The notes under the pieces are model-generated. The model ran no database searches, was not told the origin of the DNA, and was given only the letters and a program-made list of their open reading frames with translations. This document shows, one piece after another, positions 1-8,775 of a stretch of 26,511 nucleotides of DNA. Source of the DNA: JBAUHN01 sp049680295 (GTDB lineage: Bacteria; Pseudomonadota; Alphaproteobacteria; Rhodobacterales; Rhodobacteraceae); contig JBAUHN010000213.1 in the NCBI GenBank assembly GCA_049680295.1, positions 1 through 26,511 on the forward strand, read 5' to 3'. Positions within the stretch are counted from its first letter, which is position 1, and each line of letters begins with the position of its first letter. A program made the position numbers and the translations under genes.

Positions 1-104
1 TGATAGTTCCGCACGCCGTCCCATTCTTCGCCAACATCGCCTTTGGCAACCTGATCGTCCCAACCCCAGGTCGAAGGTTCAGACTTGAACAACCAATACG
101 CCAC
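1..104 (-). CDS. EVE-domain protein, N-terminal fragment (runs off the window)
   Basis: Read on the minus strand, a GTG start at 104-102 opens a frame that runs off the left edge. Its first 34 residues begin (M)AYWLFKSEPSTWGWDDQVA and continue through WDGVRNY. This is the characteristic opening of the EVE (DUF55, thymocyte nuclear protein 1-like) family, small PUA-like proteins thought to bind modified nucleic-acid bases. The GTG shares one base with the TAG stop of the upstream YciI gene (TAGTG), so the two are probably translationally coupled. Only about a quarter of the expected protein is present, so completeness cannot be judged. The family call is strong; the cellular role is not established. 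Confidence 0.82.
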   Translation of the reverse strand, partial: MAYWLFKSEPSTWGWDDQVAKGDVGEEWDGVRNY

Positions 105-376
105 TAGCCGATCACCCGGTTCCAATGGATCAATTGCACTTCCGCAAACAGCCCGGCATGGGCGTATGGGTCATTTTTGGCCCATTCCTCTGCCGCCGCC
201 ATCGTTGCCACATCAAGCACGATCAAGGACCCGATCATCTGGCCCTCCGCATCCAATAGCGGCCCGGCCTGTTGCACGGCATCCGAGGATTTCAGATAAG
301 CCACGTGATCCGCACGCGTGTCCATCCGAACCTGCAACGCGCCTGGTCTGTCGTGGGCAATAAGGGCAATCAGCAT
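104..376 (-). CDS. YciI-like protein (dimeric alpha-beta barrel fold)
   Basis: This 90-residue protein begins MLIALIAHDRPGALQVR and carries the YciI-type segment RADHVAYL (His24) followed by the G-PLLD turn near residues 38-42 and a DPYAHAGLFAEV stretch near the end. Length and layout fit the YciI family, small ferredoxin-like proteins with a conserved His/Asp pair. Some members are proposed to be enzymes, but no general function is known. It starts one base after the gpsA stop codon and overlaps the EVE gene by one base, so it is very likely co-transcribed with tsaD-gpsA. Nothing in the sequence shows a substrate. Confidence 0.85.
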   Translation of the reverse strand: MLIALIAHDRPGALQVRMDTRADHVAYLKSSDAVQQAGPLLDAEGQMIGSLIVLDVATMAAAEEWAKNDPYAHAGLFAEVQLIHWNRVIG

Positions 377-377
377 T

Positions 378-1340
378 CTATTCTTCCTTCAAAGGGCGGG
401 ACAACAAACCGTCAATGGCATCTTTTACACTCAGTCGGTCCTCTAGCAGACCCGCAACAACTGCCGTGATCGGCATATCAAAACCATTCTTTGTCGAAAT
501 ATCATAGACAGCACGCGATGTGGCAACCCCTTCGACGGTCGTTGAGGCGTCAAACTCTTCGCCGCTGCCCAAAGCCAGCCCCATCCGGTAATTTCGCGAC
601 ATCTCGGAGGTGCAGGTAAGCGTCAGATCACCAAATCCCGAAAGCCCGGCAAGCGTGGTCGCATCCGCACCCAAAAACGCCGCCAATCGCTGCATTTCCG
701 CATATCCGCGCGTCATCAGTGCTGCCCGCGCGCTTTCACCCAGACCGGCGCCAATGACCGTCCCGCAGGCAATCGCGATGACATTTTTCAGCGCGCCGCC
801 CAGTTCCGCGCCTTTGGTATCTGTGGTGCGGTAAAGCCGGATATTTCGTGTCGAAAGACGGTGCTGAACCGAACGGCAAAGGCTGTCGTCAGCGCAGGCC
901 AGCGTCAGCGCTGTTGGTAGGCCACGGGCAATATCGGCGGCAAAACTGGGGCCGGTCAGGATCGCCGCGCTGGCGTTTGGCAAAACGTCCTGAATGATTG
1001 AAACCGGGCCCATGCCTGTCGAAAGCTCAATACCTTTGCAGCAGGCGACCAGTGTTTTGTCGTGTAAATCGGCGCCAGCATCCGACAAGAACGATCGCAG
1101 CTTTTGCAATGGAATGGCCAGTAAAACAGTCTCTGACGCGCTGGCAACGGACAGATCGCTGGTCACCGACAGATTGTCGGGCAGCGGACACCCCGGCAGC
1201 CGTAGTTTGTTTTCGCGGGCCTTGTCAATCTTAAGGGCCTGTCCTGCATCCCGCGCCCAAAGGGTGACCGGCCCGTTCTGGCACAGCGATATTCCCAATG
1301 CGGTGCCAAATGCGCCTGAACCCAGGATCGAAATGCTCAT
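378..1340 (-). CDS. gpsA: NAD(P)H-dependent glycerol-3-phosphate dehydrogenase
   Basis: The 320-residue protein reduces dihydroxyacetone phosphate to sn-glycerol-3-phosphate, the backbone precursor of membrane phospholipids, in the cytoplasm. The Rossmann motif GSGAFGTALG lies at residues 7-16. Lys102 in the CKGIE motif and Lys185 in GGALKNVIAIACG match the conserved lysines of the family, and GLGESARAALMTRGYAEM follows as in GpsA. Length is normal. Its ATG overlaps the tsaD stop by four bases (ATGA) and yciI follows after one base, giving a compact tsaD-gpsA-yciI-EVE transcription unit. No anomaly was seen. Confidence 0.96.
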   Translation of the reverse strand: MSISILGSGAFGTALGISLCQNGPVTLWARDAGQALKIDKARENKLRLPGCPLPDNLSVTSDLSVASASETVLLAIPLQKLRSFLSDAGADLHDKTLVACCKGIELSTGMGPVSIIQDVLPNASAAILTGPSFAADIARGLPTALTLACADDSLCRSVQHRLSTRNIRLYRTTDTKGAELGGALKNVIAIACGTVIGAGLGESARAALMTRGYAEMQRLAAFLGADATTLAGLSGFGDLTLTCTSEMSRNYRMGLALGSGEEFDASTTVEGVATSRAVYDISTKNGFDMPITAVVAGLLEDRLSVKDAIDGLLSRPLKEE

Positions 1341-2452
1341 GCTTTTGCACCCTTTTTTCCACTGCCCAACATCGCCGGGCTGGTAGTATCCAGCGGCCAG
1401 CGCGGGCGGGCCGACAACGTCATATCATCGGCACCCGCAATCGGCATACGTTCAATCGCAGCATAGGCGATCATCGCTGCATTATCGGTGCAAAGCGCCA
1501 GCGGCGGCGCAATAAACTGGGCATCTGCGGCGTGCGAAACAGTCTCTAACCCGGCGCGAATGGCCCTGTTTGCCGCCACACCTCCAGCCACACAGAAACT
1601 GCGGGTTGCTGGGTTTGCATGCGCATATTGCGCCATCGCGCGGCGCGTTTTCTCGGACAGAACATCCACCACAGCGGCCTGAAAGCCTGCACTCAGATCG
1701 GCTTGGTCCTGCACTGTCAGCCCGCCTTTTTCCAGGACGACCGCATCACGCGCCCGCAGCACGGCGGTTTTCAACCCTGAAAACGACAGATCACATCCGG
1801 GTCGATCCAACAAAGGACGGGGCAGGGCGAACCGGCCCGCATCGCCGGACAACGCAGCCTTTTCTACCGATGGCCCACCGGGTTGCGGCAAGGCCAGCAT
1901 CCTGGCGACCTTGTCAAAGGCTTCGCCGGGGGCATCGTCGATGGTGCCGCCCAAACGGTCATAGCGATCTGGCCCATGCACAATCAGAAACTGACAATGC
2001 CCACCGGACACCAGCAACATCAGATAGGGAAACGCCACATCGTCGGTCAGCCGGGGTGTCAACGCGTGGCCTGCCAAATGGTTCACCCCATAAAGCGGCT
2101 TGCCTGTCGCCGCCGACAAGCCTTTGGCAAACATGACGCCAGACACTACGCCGCCAATCAATCCCGGCCCCGATGTGACCGCTATGGCGTCAATACAGCC
2201 TAGCGTGGTGTCTGCCTGGGCCAAGGCCGCCTCGACGCAGTGATCCAGTTTTTCGGCATGTGCGCGGGCCGCGATTTCAGGCACTACACCGCCGAAATCG
2301 GCGTGCAGATCGGTCTGGCCAAAAACAATGGACGACAGGATTTCCGCCCGGGTGCCCGCAGCGACCCGTACAAGTGCGGCGGCTGTGTCATCACAACTGC
2401 TTTCAAGTCCCAAAACTGTGATAGATTGCACCAAAAGCCGATCCCGTTGCAT
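1337..2452 (-). CDS. tsaD: tRNA N6-adenosine threonylcarbamoyltransferase
   Basis: TsaD, with TsaB and TsaE, transfers the threonylcarbamoyl group to A37 of ANN-decoding tRNAs (t6A). The N-terminus contains VLGLESSCDDTAAALV. The metal-binding histidines appear in GVNHLAGHAL (His125 and His129 from the chosen start), and the C-terminal CTDNAAMIAYA motif supplies the family's conserved aspartate. The open frame extends about 140 codons further upstream, but that part is antisense to hemD and unlike TsaD, so it was excluded. I chose the ATG at 2452 (371 aa); a GTG at 2431 would give 364 aa and also fits. The stop overlaps the gpsA start by ATGA. hemD is divergent, with about 57 bp between them. 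Confidence 0.95.
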   Translation of the reverse strand: MQRDRLLVQSITVLGLESSCDDTAAALVRVAAGTRAEILSSIVFGQTDLHADFGGVVPEIAARAHAEKLDHCVEAALAQADTTLGCIDAIAVTSGPGLIGGVVSGVMFAKGLSAATGKPLYGVNHLAGHALTPRLTDDVAFPYLMLLVSGGHCQFLIVHGPDRYDRLGGTIDDAPGEAFDKVARMLALPQPGGPSVEKAALSGDAGRFALPRPLLDRPGCDLSFSGLKTAVLRARDAVVLEKGGLTVQDQADLSAGFQAAVVDVLSEKTRRAMAQYAHANPATRSFCVAGGVAANRAIRAGLETVSHAADAQFIAPPLALCTDNAAMIAYAAIERMPIAGADDMTLSARPRWPLDTTSPAMLGSGKKGAKA

Positions 2453-2509
2453 GATGACTGACCCGCAGGTAACACCATAGACCACTGCAAACAATCCCCG
2501 GGCCTTGCC

Positions 2510-3220
2510 ATGACTGCGACTATGTTGCCGATACTTCTGACACGGCCAGCGGGCAAAAATGAGGCTCTGATGGCGGCGATTGACCCCGCTGTCCGGCAAT
2601 ATTTGCGGCCCATTTATTCGCCTTTGATTGAAATCATTCCGACGGGTGCGCAGGTTGTTCTGCAGGGCTTTGACGCGGTGATTTTCACATCTGCATACGG
2701 GGTGCGCTTTGCGCCAAAGGGTCGTGGGAAAGCGGCCTATTGTGTGGGCGATGAGACCGCAAAGGCCGCGTCGGATGCAGGATGGGCGGCCAAGGTTGCA
2801 GGTCAAAATGCGGCTCAGCTGATCCGGCAATTGGCGCAGGACGCGCCCCAGCGGCGTCTTTTGCACCTGTCTGGCGTCCACACCCGAGGCGATATTGCAA
2901 GATCGCTAAGTCGTCTTGGGACAACAACGGTCAATCAGGCGGTTTATGATCAGAAACTGGTTGATTTAACAACTGAGGCGGCGCAGATTCTGGTGCGGGA
3001 AAATCATGTGCTTGTTCCCCTTTTCTCGTCGCGCACCGCAGCGCAATTTGCCAAACATAGCATTGGAAAATCGACGATTGATGTTATTGCCTTAAGTGCT
3101 GCTGTTTCCGAACCACTTGCGAACCTGTCCCTTGGCGGGCTGACGATTGCGGACGAACCAGACAAACGATCCATGGTGCGTGCCATTGAAAAGCTGGTTC
3201 AAAACATCGCCTTGGGTTGA
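2510..3220 (+). CDS. hemD: uroporphyrinogen-III synthase
   Basis: HemD cyclises hydroxymethylbilane to uroporphyrinogen III, the branch point to heme, siroheme and corrinoids. The 236-residue protein has the family's opening PILLTRPAGKNEAL, the segment FDAVIFTSAYGVRFA near residues 55-70, a VGDETAKAASDAGW block and a C-terminal LFSSRTAAQFAKH/SLGGLTIADEPDKRSMVRAI region. HemD is poorly conserved, so these loosely spaced blocks plus length and context carry the call. A second in-frame ATG at 2522 sits closer to the usual HemD start and neither has a strong ribosome binding site. hemC, often nearby, is not in this window. The mitofilin-like and hemY genes follow in the same direction. Confidence 0.9.
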   Translation: MTATMLPILLTRPAGKNEALMAAIDPAVRQYLRPIYSPLIEIIPTGAQVVLQGFDAVIFTSAYGVRFAPKGRGKAAYCVGDETAKAASDAGWAAKVAGQNAAQLIRQLAQDAPQRRLLHLSGVHTRGDIARSLSRLGTTTVNQAVYDQKLVDLTTEAAQILVRENHVLVPLFSSRTAAQFAKHSIGKSTIDVIALSAAVSEPLANLSLGGLTIADEPDKRSMVRAIEKLVQNIALG

Positions 3221-3294
3221 GGGGCGTCAGCGACCGCGATAAGGTTTATCCATTAACAATGGCTTTCGAGTCAGATTCGAAAAGGTATTTTACG

Positions 3295-4545
3295 GTGGCA
3301 AAGGCAAGAAAACCGAGTGCGAAAAAGCGACCTGTGTCTGCCGCTGCCGCAAAGAGCGTCAAAACAGCTGCGGCGGACCAGAATTCTAACGCGCCAGAAG
3401 ACGGTCCAACCGACGTTGTCCAAGAGCAAAACAACGACAATACAACGCAGGTGAATGACATCTCGGATGACGGGCCAAAGCCAATTGAAGAAGACGCATT
3501 GTCCGCAAGCGAGGCCAAAACCGCCGATACCGATCAAGACACTGATCCTCTTGACCAAAGCACATCATCACATAGTACCGCACTTGTGGCCACACCTGCG
3601 CCCGCGCGCAGTGGTTTCTGGCCTCTGGTTCTGGGTGGCGCTGTGGCTGCGGCCTTGGGCTTTGTGGCCGGTCGGGGCGACTTGCTTGACAGCGTCCTGC
3701 CAGGAGCGGCGCAAAATGAACCGGTTGACCTAAGTGAAATTAACGGCGCGGTCGATCAGGTCGCATCCCAGGTTGCGGATCAGAATATCCGCCTGACAGC
3801 GCTGGAAAATTCGGGCGGCGCCACGCCTTCACAGGATTTTGGCGCTGCCATTGAAACGCTGGAAACAACGATCGCCGAATTGCAAAGCCGCCTTTCGGAC
3901 GTCGAACAGCGCCCCGCCGCACCGACAGATGGGTCCGCATCCTCTGCCGAATTGACAGCGCTGCAAAACGAAATAGCGGCGCAAAAAGCCGAAGTTGACG
4001 CATTGCTGGCCACCGCACAATCCGCCGAAGACGAGGCCCGCGCTGCCGCCCAGCAGACTTTGGCACGTGCGGCATTGGCGCGGGTGATGGCGGCGCTGGA
4101 CAGCGGCAAACCCTTTGCCGCGGCCCTCGCGGATCTGACGGAAAACAGCACCGTGGACGTCCCTGAAAATCTGGCGGCTTTGGCAAGCAGCGGTGTTGCG
4201 ACATTGGCCGATCTGCAAGGTCTGTTTCCGCCAGCGTCCCGTGCCGCGCTGGCTGCATCGCGCGCAACCGCGGCTGCAGAACAAGGCGGTGGTGTTCTGG
4301 AATTTCTGGACCGTCAATTGGGTGCACGGTCTGTAACCCCCCGCGAAGGGACTGACCCCGACGCAGTATTATCCCGCGCCGAGGCCGCCGTAGGAGAGGG
4401 GCGTCTAACCGACGCTCTGGCCGAGATTGCAACCCTGCCCGTGGACGGGCAAGCCGCGATGTCTGACTGGTTGGCGAATGCGACGGCATATCAAAATGCG
4501 CAAAATGCCGCCGAAACTTTGGCGCAAAGCCTGACGGCAAACTAA
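3295..4545 (+). CDS. mitofilin/Mic60-like inner-membrane protein (COG4223 type)
   Basis: The protein begins with a Lys-rich, then Asp/Glu/Thr-rich disordered region (about residues 1-105). One membrane helix follows (FWPLVLGGAVAAALGFVAG, about 107-126), then a long coiled coil rich in Ala, Glu and Gln (roughly 150-270) and a C-terminal helical domain with GVATLADLQGLFPPASRAAL and GRLTDALAEIATLP. This layout, between hemD and hemY, is that of the alphaproteobacterial relatives of mitochondrial Mic60, which shape inner membranes. I chose the GTG at 3295 because AAAAGG lies 8 bases upstream; an ATG at 3259 would add 12 residues, and a TTG at 3217 would overlap the hemD stop. The start is uncertain; the family call is fairly firm. 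Confidence 0.82.
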   Translation: MAKARKPSAKKRPVSAAAAKSVKTAAADQNSNAPEDGPTDVVQEQNNDNTTQVNDISDDGPKPIEEDALSASEAKTADTDQDTDPLDQSTSSHSTALVATPAPARSGFWPLVLGGAVAAALGFVAGRGDLLDSVLPGAAQNEPVDLSEINGAVDQVASQVADQNIRLTALENSGGATPSQDFGAAIETLETTIAELQSRLSDVEQRPAAPTDGSASSAELTALQNEIAAQKAEVDALLATAQSAEDEARAAAQQTLARAALARVMAALDSGKPFAAALADLTENSTVDVPENLAALASSGVATLADLQGLFPPASRAALAASRATAAAEQGGGVLEFLDRQLGARSVTPREGTDPDAVLSRAEAAVGEGRLTDALAEIATLPVDGQAAMSDWLANATAYQNAQNAAETLAQSLTAN

Positions 4546-4555
4546 GGATCTGAAT

Positions 4556-6040
4556 ATGTTGTGGTCGTTGATAAAGATTGTTCTGTTTGTCGCCGCTGTT
4601 GCCCTTTTGGCGATGGGTGCCGGTGTCTTGCTGGAAAGCCCGGGCGGGGTTCAGGTGACCGCGATGGGTCGCGAATACACCTTTGGTCCGCTTCAGTCGG
4701 TCATTGCATTTGCAGTGCTTATTTTTGTGGTTTGGGTGGCGCTGAAGCTATTGTCGCTAGTGGTTGCAACCTGGAAATTCCTCAATGGTGATGAGACTGC
4801 TTTGTCACGTTATTTTGACCGCAACCGCGAACGCAAAGGTTTTGAGGCCCTGTCAGAAGGCATGATGGCACTGGCCAGCGGTGAGGCCCGTCTTGCCATG
4901 TCCAAAGCCACTAAGGCCGAGCGGTATTTGAACAAGCCCGAGCTGACAAACCTGCTGACCGCACAGGCCGCAGAAATGGCCGGTGATCGGCGCAAGGCCG
5001 AAGAAACCTATCGCAAACTGGTGACAAATGATGCGACACGGTTTGTCGGTGTGCGCGGAATTATGAAACAAAAACTGGCGGATGGCGACACCGACACGGC
5101 GCTAAAGCTGGCCGAAAAAGCCTTTGCGATAAAGCCCAAGCACGAAGAAACGCAGGACGTGCTGCTGCGCCTGCAAGCCAAAAAAGAAGATTGGACCGGC
5201 GCGCGCCAGACCCTAAGCGCCAAGCTGAAGCACGGCAGTCTGCCACGCGACGTACACAAGCGGCGCGATGCGGTGCTGGCCTTGTCCGAGGCGCGGGACA
5301 TTATTGCCGAGGAATCCCCGATCGAGGCACGCGAAGCTGCGATCGAGGCCAACCGGCTGTCGCCTGACCTGATCCCGGCGGCGGCGATGGCGGCCCGCAG
5401 CTATATCGAACAGAAAAAGCCACGTTATGCGGTGCGTGTTTTGAAAAAAGCCTGGGAAGCACAACCCCATCCCGATCTCGCCGCTGCCTTCGCCGAGATT
5501 GAACCGGATGAAACACCAACCCAACGGATCAAACGATTTGGCGCGCTGACAAAATTGCGCCCGGATCACCTTGAAACGCGGATGTTGGCGACCGAATTGC
5601 ACATCGCAAACGAAGATTTCCCGGCTGCACGCCGCGCCCTTGGCGATCTGGTCGAAACCGACCCCACGGCCCGGTCTGTCACATTGATGGCCGCGATCGA
5701 ACGCGGCGAGGGCGCGTCGGACGCAGTTGTCACCGGATGGCTGGCGCGCGCATTGACCGCGTCGCGTGGGCCACAATGGATTTGTGACAACTGCCACCAC
5801 ATCCACGCGGATTGGGCACCCACCTGCGAAAACTGCGAAAGCTTTGACACGCTGGCCTGGAAAACGCCGCCCCAGTCTGAAATGACGATGCACGGTGGCG
5901 CGCAAATGTTGCCGCTGATTGTTGGCGCGATTGCGGATCAATCGGGTACCGAGCTGGCGGTTGAACCTGGCCCGGATGACATCGAAGATGTCGAATTGCT
6001 GGTGGATGAACCCAGCCCGGAACCGGGCAAAACGATCTAG
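4556..6040 (+). CDS. hemY: HemY-like TPR membrane protein with C-terminal zinc-ribbon-like motif
   Basis: This 494-residue HemY-family protein has two N-terminal membrane helices (about residues 2-25 and 42-65), then a long helical tetratricopeptide-type region carrying the conserved FEALSEGMMALASGEARLAMSKA stretch. Near the C-terminus is W408-I-C410-x2-C413, then P-T-C424-x2-C427, a four-cysteine pattern resembling the rubredoxin-like metal site of the related protein LapB. The enzymatic role of bacterial HemY is not established; it travels with heme genes and may scaffold a membrane complex. It starts 10 bases after the mitofilin-like gene stop, so hemD, that gene and hemY likely form one operon. 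The TAG stop is the left arm of a perfect palindrome. Confidence 0.9.
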   Translation: MLWSLIKIVLFVAAVALLAMGAGVLLESPGGVQVTAMGREYTFGPLQSVIAFAVLIFVVWVALKLLSLVVATWKFLNGDETALSRYFDRNRERKGFEALSEGMMALASGEARLAMSKATKAERYLNKPELTNLLTAQAAEMAGDRRKAEETYRKLVTNDATRFVGVRGIMKQKLADGDTDTALKLAEKAFAIKPKHEETQDVLLRLQAKKEDWTGARQTLSAKLKHGSLPRDVHKRRDAVLALSEARDIIAEESPIEAREAAIEANRLSPDLIPAAAMAARSYIEQKKPRYAVRVLKKAWEAQPHPDLAAAFAEIEPDETPTQRIKRFGALTKLRPDHLETRMLATELHIANEDFPAARRALGDLVETDPTARSVTLMAAIERGEGASDAVVTGWLARALTASRGPQWICDNCHHIHADWAPTCENCESFDTLAWKTPPQSEMTMHGGAQMLPLIVGAIADQSGTELAVEPGPDDIEDVELLVDEPSPEPGKTI

Positions 6041-6053
6041 GGTCCTGACCCTA
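6038..6053. terminator. Perfect palindrome spanning the hemY stop codon
   Basis: TAGGGTC-CT-GACCCTA is a 7-bp perfect inverted repeat whose first three bases are the hemY stop codon. It lies in the 24-bp gap between convergent hemY and cueR. There is no T-tract, so classical Rho-independent termination is doubtful; it may work bidirectionally or stabilise 3' ends. A close relative, including the downstream bases CTGACCCTAAGC, recurs at 18883-18916, again at a TAG stop. Confidence 0.5.
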
Positions 6054-6064
6054 AGCAAACCTGG

Positions 6065-6454
6065 CTATTTCAGGTCTGCAAGCTGGGTAATGATCGGGCA
6101 GTCGGGCCTGTCATCCCCGGCGCAGCTTTTGACCAGTGACGACAGCGTGTCGCGCATGTCCTGCAGCCCCGCGATCTTTGTGTCGATGTCATCAAGGTGG
6201 CCTTTTGCAATCCGCCGCACATCGGCGCTGGCCCGGTGTTTGTCTTCCCATAAGGCCAGCAGATTTCGGCAATCGTCGATGGTAAAACCCAAGGCGCGCG
6301 CACGGGCCAGAAACGCCAGTTTATGCATGTCACTGTCGCGAAACGCACGGTATCCATTGGCGTCGCGCAAGGGGTTCACCAGTCCGATATCTTCGTAATA
6401 TCGGATGGTTTTTGCCGGCAATCCTGACTTTTCCGCGACCTGCCCGATGTTCAT
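6065..6454 (-). CDS. cueR: Cu(I)-responsive MerR-family regulator
   Basis: The 129-residue protein is a MerR-family activator that twists its promoter DNA on metal binding. The N-terminal winged helix reads MNIGQVAEKSGLPAKTIRYYE with GLVNPLRDANGYR behind it, followed by the dimerisation helix. The metal loop has Cys111 and Cys119 in CAGDDRPDCP, the two-cysteine pattern of CueR, and Ser76 in RASADVR sits where monovalent-ion sensors have serine. It is encoded downstream of copA with an ATGA overlap, so it is probably transcribed from the copA promoter and autoregulated. A gold- or silver-sensing relative is the main alternative. Confidence 0.92.
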   Translation of the reverse strand: MNIGQVAEKSGLPAKTIRYYEDIGLVNPLRDANGYRAFRDSDMHKLAFLARARALGFTIDDCRNLLALWEDKHRASADVRRIAKGHLDDIDTKIAGLQDMRDTLSSLVKSCAGDDRPDCPIITQLADLK

Positions 6455-8745
6455 TGGTACTGCGCCTTTAGGGAACCAGCGGCGCTGGGCGGGTCCATCG
6501 CCAATACCTCCGGGTCCGATCCGATCAGACGCAGACGCAACGCATTGGTCACGACAAAGACGCTCGACAGTGCCATAGCACCGGCGGCGATCATTGGTGA
6601 CAACAACACGCCCAGTGCGGGGTAAAAGACACCGGCGGCCAGAGGGATCAGGACCACATTATAGCCAAAGGCCCAAAACAGGTTCTGGCGGATGTTGCGC
6701 ATCGTGCGTTTGCTGACCTCAAAGGCCTGTGTCGCGCTCTTAAGATCGCCTGACATCAACACCACATCCGCTGCTTCAATCGCGATGTCGGTTCCGGTTC
6801 CGATTGCAATGCCAACGTCCGCGCAGGCCAGGGCAGGGGCGTCATTGATGCCGTCGCCCACAAATGCAACACGCGACCCATCCTGCGCCAGCGTTTGAAG
6901 GGCGGCGACTTTTCCGTCGGGCATGACCTCAGACACAACGGTTTCAATACCTATCTGATCCGCGACGGCCTGTGCCGTCCGCGCGTTATCCCCGGTGATC
7001 ATCGCAACCCGCAACCCCATTGCCTGAAACGCCGCTATCGCCGCCCGTGCGCTGGGTTTTATGGGGTCAGAGACGCAAATCACCGCTGCCGCAATGCCGT
7101 CTATCGCAGCATATAGCGGCGTGTGCCCCTGTTCGGCCAAGGCATCGCCGGTGTCTTTCATTGCGCCTAGTTTCACACCGTTTTGCACCATGAGCCGATC
7201 CGCCCCGACCAGAATTTCATGACCGGAAATTTCGGCCTTGGCGCCCATCCCGGTGATGGACTGGAAATTCTTGACCGGGACCAATTTCGCGCCCTGATCT
7301 TTAGCACCGCGCAAGATTGCCTGGGCGATCGGGTGCTCGGACAATGCCTCGACGCTGGCCACGGTTCGCAAAATCAGGTCTTCGGAAAACCCATCTGCTG
7401 TCTGAAACAGGGTCAGCTCAGGCCGTCCTCGGGTCAGTGTCCCGGTTTTGTCCAAAGCGATGACATCGACACTTTGCAGGTCCTGCAGGGCGCTGCCTTT
7501 GCGAAATAAAACGCCCAATTCCGCCGCCCGGCCAGAGCCAACCATGATCGACATCGGCGTCGCAAGACCCATCGCACAAGGGCAGGCGACGATCAGCACT
7601 GCCACCCCTGCGACCAAGGCAAAAGACACAGCCGGATTTGGGCCAAATAACAACCACGCCGCCACCGTCACCACCGCAATCGCCAGGACCACGGGAACAA
7701 ATACCGCTGTAATACGGTTTACCAGGCTTTGAATAGGCAGTTTCGCGCCTTGCGCATCTTGGACCATCTGAATGATCTGCGCCAGTTTGGTGTCGCTGCC
7801 GACGGCGGTGGCCTTGACCTTTAGCGCGCCAGCCCCATTCACTGTCCCGCCAACGACCGTGTCGCCGATTGTTTTTTCCGGCGGCACCGGTTCGCCCGTT
7901 ATCATGCTTTCGTCGACCCAGGACAGGCCGGACACAACCACGCCATCGGTTGCAATTTTTTCACCCGGACGCAGAATAAGGATGTCATCCACCTGTACAT
8001 CTTGGGTGGCGATATCCACAGCCGAACCATCGCGTTCAACCCGCGCGGTGCGCGCCTGTAATCCGACCAGTTTTTGGATGGCATCGCCTGTGCGCCCTTT
8101 TGCACGCGCCTCCAGCCAGCGGCCCAGCAGGATCAGCGTGACAATTACCGCAGCGGCCTCAAAATAGATATGTGCGGTGCCTGCAGGCAAAAGGACAGGA
8201 AAGAACGTCGCAACCGTTGAAAAGCTATAGGCGGCGGTGGTGCCCAGGACGACCAGCGAATTCATTTCGGGCGCGCCTTTGAGCAGCGCTGGCACCCCTT
8301 TGGTGAAAAACTGCCACCCCGGCCCAAACAGCACAATCGTTGTCAGCACAAACTGCAATATGCGGCTGGTTTGATGGCCGATCGTCTGCCCCACCAAATC
8401 TGCCACGCCGGGGATGAAATGGCTGCCCATTTCAATCAAGAAGATCGGCACGGTCAAGACTGCAGCGATCAGTGTTAACCGTCCAAGCTGTTCAACTTCG
8501 CCCGCTTTGCGGATGGTGGTGGGCGCCGTTTCGCGGGGCCGCAGCGTCGCCTTATATCCGGTATCGGTCAGCAACTGCGCAATTTCTTCGGGCGCGGCGC
8601 ATGTCGTTTCAACCCGCGCCGTGTCGCTGGCAAGATTGACCTGAGCGGACATAATGTCAGGTCTGGCAAGCAGAGCCTTTTCGACCCGCCCAACACAGGA
8701 CGCGCAAGACATGCCTTGCAGCTGATAGACATATGTATGCATCAT
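6451..8745 (-). CDS. copA: P1B-type Cu(I)-exporting ATPase
   Basis: This 764-residue pump exports Cu(I) from the cytoplasm using ATP. One N-terminal heavy-metal-associated domain carries GMSCASC (Cys14, Cys17). The membrane metal site is C388-P-C390, the phosphorylated aspartate is D432 in DKTGT, and the hinge GDGINDAPALACADVGIA follows. The last membrane helices contain the conserved YN of GYNVVLIPLAAGV and MALSS, as in CopA. Length is normal for a single-HMA CopA. Two adjacent ATG codons (8745, 8742) follow an AAGGAAG ribosome binding site; either may be used. It is first in the copA-cueR operon, behind a MerR-type promoter at 8776-8806. Silver transport is likely a side activity. Confidence 0.95.
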   Translation of the reverse strand: MMHTYVYQLQGMSCASCVGRVEKALLARPDIMSAQVNLASDTARVETTCAAPEEIAQLLTDTGYKATLRPRETAPTTIRKAGEVEQLGRLTLIAAVLTVPIFLIEMGSHFIPGVADLVGQTIGHQTSRILQFVLTTIVLFGPGWQFFTKGVPALLKGAPEMNSLVVLGTTAAYSFSTVATFFPVLLPAGTAHIYFEAAAVIVTLILLGRWLEARAKGRTGDAIQKLVGLQARTARVERDGSAVDIATQDVQVDDILILRPGEKIATDGVVVSGLSWVDESMITGEPVPPEKTIGDTVVGGTVNGAGALKVKATAVGSDTKLAQIIQMVQDAQGAKLPIQSLVNRITAVFVPVVLAIAVVTVAAWLLFGPNPAVSFALVAGVAVLIVACPCAMGLATPMSIMVGSGRAAELGVLFRKGSALQDLQSVDVIALDKTGTLTRGRPELTLFQTADGFSEDLILRTVASVEALSEHPIAQAILRGAKDQGAKLVPVKNFQSITGMGAKAEISGHEILVGADRLMVQNGVKLGAMKDTGDALAEQGHTPLYAAIDGIAAAVICVSDPIKPSARAAIAAFQAMGLRVAMITGDNARTAQAVADQIGIETVVSEVMPDGKVAALQTLAQDGSRVAFVGDGINDAPALACADVGIAIGTGTDIAIEAADVVLMSGDLKSATQAFEVSKRTMRNIRQNLFWAFGYNVVLIPLAAGVFYPALGVLLSPMIAAGAMALSSVFVVTNALRLRLIGSDPEVLAMDPPSAAGSLKAQYQ

Positions 8746-8775
8746 CTTCTTCCTTTGGCAGATGGACCAAGGACA

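Noticed and set aside
2453..2881. 5' extension of the tsaD reading frame by about 143 codons
   Set aside because: The extension is antisense to hemD and shows no TsaD similarity; the family N-terminus begins just after the ATG at 2452.
3740..4540. 266-codon minus-strand frame opposite the mitofilin-like gene
   Set aside because: Arg/Pro-rich translation typical of the antisense of an Ala-rich coiled-coil gene.
5213..6058. 281-codon minus-strand frame opposite hemY
   Set aside because: Arg/Phe-rich, low-complexity translation, no start context, fully covered by a well-supported gene on the plus strand.
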